From Echinostoma caproni (taxonomy: Eukaryota > Platyhelminthes > Trematoda > Plagiorchiida > Echinostomatidae), in the NCBI GenBank assembly GCA_900618425.1, contig UZAN01039517.1:48832-61467 (forward strand): a stretch of 12,636 nucleotides of DNA, given 5' to 3'. The translations under genes were made by a program, and so were the position numbers. This document shows positions 7,857 to 12,636 of the stretch, piece by piece (position 1 is the first letter of the stretch; the number at the start of each line of letters is the position of its first letter). Under the pieces are notes generated by a model. The model searched no databases. It was not told the DNA's origin and saw only the letters and a list, made by a program, of their open reading frames with translations.

Positions 7857-7903
7857 GGTTCGCTATGCTTACGGGAGTANGGTTCGCTATGCTTACGGGA
7901 GTA
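7857..7903. other. Assembly join: single N between two identical 23-mers
   Basis: Bases 7857-7879 and 7881-7903 are the same 23-mer (starts GGTTCGCTATGC, ends GGGAGTA), separated by one N at 7880. This is the usual trace of two contigs whose overlap was not merged when scaffolded. The true sequence probably has one copy. Order and orientation across this point rest on scaffolding, not on read-through. Confidence 0.85.
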
Positions 7904-8747
7904 AGATAGGAAAGAGGAGGACAAGTGATTCGTGTTCTATGTACATTTTTAGGGACTCAGGCTATTGAATATTTTTGCTGTAAAAGACAGCAACTGTTCA
8001 GAATAAAGAATGATACAATGCAATTCTAAGGACTTTCCATTGAAAGACTTAACTTTGTTTCAATTGAGCAGAATATCACGTTTATTTTTCTAAATAAGAA
8101 TGAGTGAGTGAGCTTTGGTGACATCCAATACCCAAAAGCTTCTTAGAAGATCGATTGCTTATGGACGTTTCCTCTAAACTACGCCCTACCGCATAAGCAG
8201 AATTTATTGGTTGTATTTTTCCTATGATGTATGTCTATTCACAGATACGTGGTTGGAGAGAGTCAGACAAACTTCGCTTTTGATTCATTATCCGCCCATT
8301 TACACACTATCGGAAATCGGTTCTCATAGTTCGACTGGACTAAAATCATCTTCACCGACTCGCTGAGTTTGGAAGTTTGTTCAAAAACGTTTCATCAGGA
8401 ACCAAGGCCACTACACAAGCACTGAAAACGTCACCTCACCGTTGAGGAAACCGTGGTGAAACAAATTTCCCTGCTCGATGGACAAGTGAGAATAATTATG
8501 CATCTATTGTTGTTACCTTTCAATCTAGTTGATCAGAACCTAAGTTTCTATGGTCATTTTCACCACAAGCAAACACATTTCATCAAGGGCTTTCAGGAAC
8601 CAGCTCGAAGACGATATTGAGATCAGAAGTTGGTTGAAGAATAGTCGTCTATAAAAGCTTGACAAGATCACGTCGAGCAGACACGTATCCCTTTGAATGT
8701 TACTGCCTGAATCGTCTCAAGACGTAATGCTCGGAATTCTTGTGACA
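7904..8747. other. No gene seen
   Basis: Short open stretches only. Around 8575-8740 the plus strand has coding-like fragments interrupted by stops, not enough to call a relic. Confidence 0.45.
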
Positions 8748-8869
8748 TTAAAGGATTATTTTATCGTGTGTTTTGCATCGAGTGTCCAGTAGATCGCTAT
8801 CTTTGAACGCCTCCTCGAAACTGTCGAATGTGGGTTGAGTCTCAGCGTAAGCTGTGACGGGCATATTCA
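8748..8869 (-). CDS. Candidate terminal exon, unknown product
   Basis: On the minus strand a pyrimidine-rich acceptor (TTCTCTTTCCAG, AG at 8871-8870) is followed by an open stretch of about 40 codons. It reads NMPVTAYAETQPTFDSFEEA, then FKDSDLLDTRCKTHDKIIL, and stops at 8750-8748. The acceptor is among the best in the window and the composition (acidic, phenylalanine-spaced) looks protein-like. The FDSFEEAFK stretch faintly recalls the N-terminal region of some MULE-associated proteins, but this is not enough for an assignment. No AATAAA follows closely. Confidence 0.25.
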
Positions 8870-10636
8870 CTGGAAAGAGAATTGCCTAATGGAAGGGAAA
8901 CAGTAGAAATACCATGAGCACGAAAGTCCATAACACATGATCATGAGGCACACTCGAAATGAATGGAAATTTGGTAAGGGTATTACAATTTCTGCTTTTG
9001 CGTAAATTGTGCTTCAACCCACAGAGATGAATTTGGTTTCAAGCTCAACTTGGACAGTGAGTGACATAGTCGTCCAAGCATGATAAGCATTGCTTTTGCA
9101 TGACCGTTATTATTGGGTTGTGTGCGTTGCATATGGAATCCGGAAGAAGATACACGAATCACCCGTCTGATCTTGGCTCTGACCAGCCCAGACAGATATA
9201 GGTCTTGAAATGAGGATATCCATTGCTCACATCCCGCTAAAGTGTTTAACTTCCGGTAAATAATGAGACTGATAAGCGAATATACTTCTCAAATGTTCAG
9301 CAAACAAACCACCCTTCTGGTTAGTTAGAAACGTTGTTTAAAATCTTTTGTTATTCAGCTTTCCTGTTCTTCTATTTTATTCTAATCATTAATCTGCTTC
9401 CACTTTTATAAATAACGGTATAGAAAAAGTTCATCAAAAGAAAACGGCCAATCGAAATAATGTCGTGTGATGGAAAATTCAAATCAAAGTAAGGCAAGTA
9501 ATGTGCGTTCTGGACAAAGACTAGGGTCCCAATTTATTCAAGATCATTTGCGACTGATAACTAAGATCAACGCAGTGAATTGGTCCATCCACGAATACCA
9601 TCGTTAAAAGGACTTCCACTTGGCTCGATTTGCGCAAATGTGGTAGTTTAATTTAAATGTCACATTAATTTACCTAATGCATTAGGCATCTTCCATTCTG
9701 TGCGGTAAGGTATGGAATCTGATCCATTCAGAATGTTGCCATATCATTGGTTTTACATAGAAATCTAAATAAATGCTTCCGTTTTCCACATAATCATATG
9801 AATTGACTTCACTTACATTCTTCAGATGGATTGAATTGATTTTACCAAGTCTTAAATTAGCACACCATGAAAGGGTGATCCAAATTGGCTATTAATTCCT
9901 GGCCTTTGTTTGCGAAAACGTAATGCATAAATGAATTTGGAGCATGTAGTCCTGAAAAAATTGGTTTTTCCAGCAAGTGTTGGGAATGGGGAATATGAAT
10001 ACACAACTAAACATTGTCACAAACAAAGTTCATACTGATTGATAACGTTTTGCACATTCCACCTAAGTACCTAAAACCATCAGGTAAAGAGATTGAATCA
10101 ACCATTTACAGACCGCAAGGTAACGTTCTTAACCAAGTTTTATTTTCATTTAATAAAGTGATTTAATTTCGCTATTTTCGTTGGACGTAAGGGCTGCACA
10201 CAAGAGTAACACGGTTGAGAACTAACTGTTTGTACTATTGATCGATGAAATTGATCGCTCAGTAATGCATGATTTTAACCATCTGTAACGATGCTCATTT
10301 GGTGTTCTCGCAGGCATACGGGACTTACTGCGGAACGCAACTGGCACACAGTTGTATGCGTTTTTACTCCAATAAAGTGCTTTTGAATTACACTATACTA
10401 AGACTAAAGCATATCTGTATCTGTTAAACAGAATTTGAACGAGTATTTTCTTCTGAAATATCACTGAATACCTGCTGACTTTGACCTGGATCTAAAAACT
10501 TACATCGCTTATTATGCTGCCCACAAAAAGTAAAATTTTGTAATTGCATGATATGATAACGATTCCCGGAATGAAAATCTCCATGAATTGTTGTTCTATC
10601 GTACTTCTTATCCTTTTTGAGTTCACTTGACCATCG
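8870..10636. other. No gene seen
   Basis: About 1.8 kb of AT-rich sequence with no ORF that can be supported, no transposon ends and no RNA gene. A 64-codon minus ORF at 10492-10686 has no motif. The stretch is probably intronic or intergenic. Confidence 0.5.
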
Positions 10637-10649
10637 TATATATATAAAA
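10637..10649 (+). promoter_or_regulatory. TATA-box-like sequence
   Basis: TATATATATAAAA is a strong match to a TATA box and lies about 75 bases before an ATG at 10722. In AT-rich DNA such a run can occur without function. Confidence 0.25.
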
Positions 10650-10721
10650 CCTTATAGAAATATATTTCTGTTTGCAGGTAGACCAAACGCGCCAGACAAA
10701 TGTTGCATCACGTTTGCCAAA

Positions 10722-10811
10722 ATGGTCACCCGTGTGCACTTTTTGTTTCTGCCGGTATCTAACCCGAACACGAGGTCACTGATTGAAATGGAAAACGGGA
10801 AGGAAAAATAA
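10722..10811 (+). CDS. Possible 29-codon mini-ORF with TATA and poly(A) signals
   Basis: The ATG at 10722 (CAAAATGG, a favourable start context) opens 29 codons, MVTRVHFLFLPVSNPNTRSL then IEMENGKEK, to a TAA at 10809-10811. A TATA-like run lies 73 bases upstream of the ATG and an AATAAA lies 26 bases after the stop (10837-10842), so the elements of a very small gene are in order. The same stretch may instead be the end of an exon starting after the CAG at 10677 (TTCTGTTTGCAG), whose frame is also open here. No function can be suggested. Confidence 0.18.
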   Translation: MVTRVHFLFLPVSNPNTRSLIEMENGKEK

Positions 10812-10889
10812 ACACACCCCGTTGTCATCTGCGCATAATAAATTTAAGGAAGACGACACTCTACAACGTTAAAAAGTCAAGGATGAGCC

Positions 10890-11075
10890 GTGAACCGTGC
10901 GGCTCAGGAGCAACAGTTTCGGCTTCCAACTCGAAAATTTGCGGTCAAAGTCCTGCAAGGGACAAATGTAGCGTACGATTTCGATGAGTTTCAACAGGGT
11001 CGAACAGCTGTCCAGTGCTTTTCGTCGACAATCGCACCTAGTTTGTTTACTACTGTGGTTATGTACTACGCGTAG
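10890..11075 (+). pseudogene. Possible piggyBac-like (DDE_Tnp_1_7) transposase fragment
   Basis: The frame is open from 10887 to a stop at 11073-11075 and includes LPTRKFAVKVLQGTNVAYDF followed by DEFQQGRTAVQC. The pattern K-x-A-V-K-V ... Y-D-F-x-x-x-Q-G resembles the core segment of piggyBac-derived transposases, where a KxGxKv strand is followed by a YDFevYqGk-like motif. The match is partial and spacing is off by small indels. No TTAA-flanked termini were located. An antisense ORF (10869-11078) covers the same interval and has no motif. It may be an old relic or a chance resemblance. Confidence 0.2.
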
Positions 11076-11904
11076 CACGATTTACCCGTGAATAATCAGT
11101 GAGATTTTTTTAGTGTGGATTGATCCTAAGCGCATGCTTTAACCTTGATAGTGAGCGGAATAAAAGCAAACAAAAAGCAAGGATTTCACTGAGACGCAAA
11201 AGCGACTCAATGTGCAACGAGACTGACGCACCACCAAGCGCATTGTGTAGGTAGCGGACATTTTAGTTAGACTCTGAAGACAGGTTGCTGAACACAAATA
11301 TATGCATAAACGTGCATAGTGCAAAGCGATTAGAAAAAAATCAGAAGAAGCAGAGCACATCATAAAAATATCAGTCGACCCTAACCGCTCGTACAAACGT
11401 CGTTCGGGTAATAAAATAGTGGTTTACTCATTTCATTACTTTCTAATGGGCTCACGCCCAATCGGCTGTTACTTCACACAAAATTTAAATAGAACTAGCT
11501 TACCGAAACCATCAAAGTTTCACTGACGGAGTCTCGGGTAGGCACGGATTTACCGTTTGTAAAAACAAGATAAATTCCGTCGTCGCGAGATTATCACTTC
11601 ACACGCAAGAGTGGTGATCACTCTGTTCAGTTGTCAATTACATACTCCATTGACCATGAGATAGATGTGACCTCAAGGGGTGCATTATTTTCATCTTTAT
11701 CTAACCTCGTCCTCCTGATACTAGTTACACCTTGATTCGTCCAACGTATTCACTCCTTGGTTCATCAAAATGGTGCTAGGTTTCAAAGATTGACAAATTG
11801 TTAGTCGGACGTGATCAGTGTCATATTCGATCGTAGTAATTACTAAGCATCTCCTGAAAAACGTTCACTCACTGCCCATTAAACGCGATTTTCCCACTGC
11901 CTAG
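11076..11904. other. No gene seen
   Basis: The minus-strand ORF at 11139-11396 is cysteine- and leucine-rich but has no motif or splice context. Nothing else could be supported. Confidence 0.45.
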
Positions 11905-12004
11905 AAGAATACAGTTGAGCACAATATATAAGACTAGGCTGAGAGTATATCGAAGTAGCCCTTGGCTATCTCATCATCATCTTTTCGATGGATTCTCAAA
12001 ACTG
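11905..12004 (+). CDS. Candidate exon with consensus donor near the right end
   Basis: The acceptor-like CCCACTGCCTAG (AG at 11903-11904) precedes an open frame reading RIQLSTIYKTRLRVYRSS, then PWLSHHHLFDGFSKL. It ends in phase 0 at CTG|GTAAGT, a near-perfect donor at 12005. The next candidate exon at 12532 starts in the same phase, which would give an intron of 527 bp. No domain is recognised. The donor quality and the phase match raise this above a random ORF, but both observations are short-range and could be coincidental. Confidence 0.3.
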
Positions 12005-12526
12005 GTAAGTTCACCTTGTCAAATGAAATTCCGGCTAAGTACGAACTTAGTTGAAATTTTCTGGGGAACGGGAACCGCATATTCGTTCATAATACTAATA
12101 TGTCACCTTAATAAAAATGAACCTGATTCACAAACAGGTCTGTAAGTATTTGACCCTAAAAATATAGCACTCATACCTTCATTTCCATCGATTGCGAAAA
12201 CTTTTTTCACCTCGAACACTGCAATATTGCTGTCGTTTTATCGTGTATTCGTATGTGGTATTATAATTTCGTACTACATATCTTAATAAACTCAAATATG
12301 CTGTTACGAGAGTTATACAACACAATTATGGCTGATTACCATTATATTACTTGAGTGACATTTATATTTCATTTTAAGTTTATCAGTAGCAGTCCTCAGC
12401 GGAAACAGTGTGAAACGTTCCTCCCGTTTGCCAGTTATCAAATTATACTCTTTGTTCACATGACCTCTATTTGGTTTTCGGTAACCTCACCAGCAGCAGT
12501 GCTACAGATCTGCTAATGTCCCCAAA
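12005..12526. other. Intron-like spacer
   Basis: AT-rich, without ORF or repeat. It would be the intron between the candidate exons at 11905-12004 and 12532-12636. Confidence 0.4.
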
Positions 12527-12631
12527 TACAGGTATTGACCAAACTCGTGCAACATCCTGATTTTCAACACATTTGTTCCTCTCAATGCTTCGTTTTGCCA
12601 GCCTCATTCACGGGATTGAATACCATATTGC
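12527..12631 (+). repeat. Right copy of 105 bp terminal inverted repeat
   Basis: Reverse complement of 1-105 with two adjacent mismatches (103/105). The last five bases of the window (12632-12636) have no partner because the left copy is cut by the window edge. On the inner side homology ends at TACAG. Confidence 0.95.
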
Positions 12632-12636
12632 CCCAC
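12532..12636 (+). CDS. Candidate partial exon inside the right terminal repeat
   Basis: After AAATACAG (AG at 12530-12531) one frame is open to the window edge: VLTKLVQHPDFQ, then HICSSQCFVLPAS, then FTGLNTILPH. The other two frames of this strand contain stops. It is the mirror paralogue of the candidate at 100-1 and shares its acceptor position and phase. If real, it is an internal exon continuing to the right. The C-x2-x-C-F-V-L-P stretch has no assigned family. Confidence 0.28.

Noticed and set aside
11139..11396. 85-codon minus-strand ORF rich in Cys and Leu
   Set aside because: No motif, splice context or signal is apparent; its length is expected by chance in this window.
1..12636. 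tRNA genes
   Set aside because: No convincing B-box (GGTTCGANTCC-like) paired with an A-box was seen on either strand; the GGTTCGC at the N join lacks the rest of the motif.
1..12636. The whole window as one Polinton/Maverick-like giant transposon
   Set aside because: Terminal repeats exist, but no integrase, polymerase B, ATPase or capsid-like coding region is present and target duplications cannot be seen. Kept only as an alternative explanation for the end repeats.

Overview
The window looks like a fragment of a draft nuclear genome from an animal. There are no bacterial-style operons or ribosome binding sites. ORFs are short and scattered, many end at GT donor-like or start at AG acceptor-like sites, composition is moderately AT-rich, and there are inverted-repeat DNA transposons, trinucleotide microsatellites and one single-N scaffold join. 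The species cannot be named. A helminth or other invertebrate is a guess from the style of the transposase, not a determination.

The only well-supported functional system is in the middle. Positions 3525-6105 hold a 2.58 kb foldback DNA transposon. It has TA flanks, short terminal inverted repeats, arrays of about 21 bp in the subterminal regions, and two long arms that are 285/286 identical (3610-3895 against 5770-6055). Inside, on the minus strand, lies a decayed IS630/Tc1/mariner-type DDE transposase (about 5430-4740) with recognisable IVWIDETKF, FVWDNAPC and LAPYS...NPNKGFWS blocks, at least six in-frame stops and a lysine where the catalytic glutamate should be. About 250 bp further on, 6359-6600 is a 242 bp palindromic MITE with the same termini, the same 21 bp repeats and the same TA flanks, so it is evidently a short non-autonomous relative.

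The two ends of the window carry the same 105 bp sequence in inverted orientation (1-105 and 12527-12631, 103/105 identical). One reading frame is open throughout the repeat, and homology stops exactly at a CAG acceptor-like boundary, so it could be a duplicated exon facing outwards at each end. It could equally be a dispersed repeat at which the contig broke, or the ends of a larger element.

The flanks (1-3520 and 6610-12636) hold only weak candidate exons: plus strand 793-1022, 1226-1372, 2255-2512, 6619-6893 and 11905-12004; minus strand 497-662, 3172-3300, 7021-7278 and 8748-8869. ORFs of this length are expected by chance at this composition, so each has low confidence and none has a recognised function. 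A possible piggyBac-like relic lies at 10890-11075. A single N at 7880 sits between two copies of the same 23 bp, which marks an unmerged assembly overlap. Most of 7280-12500 shows nothing that can be supported as a gene, and no tRNA, rRNA or CRISPR array was seen.
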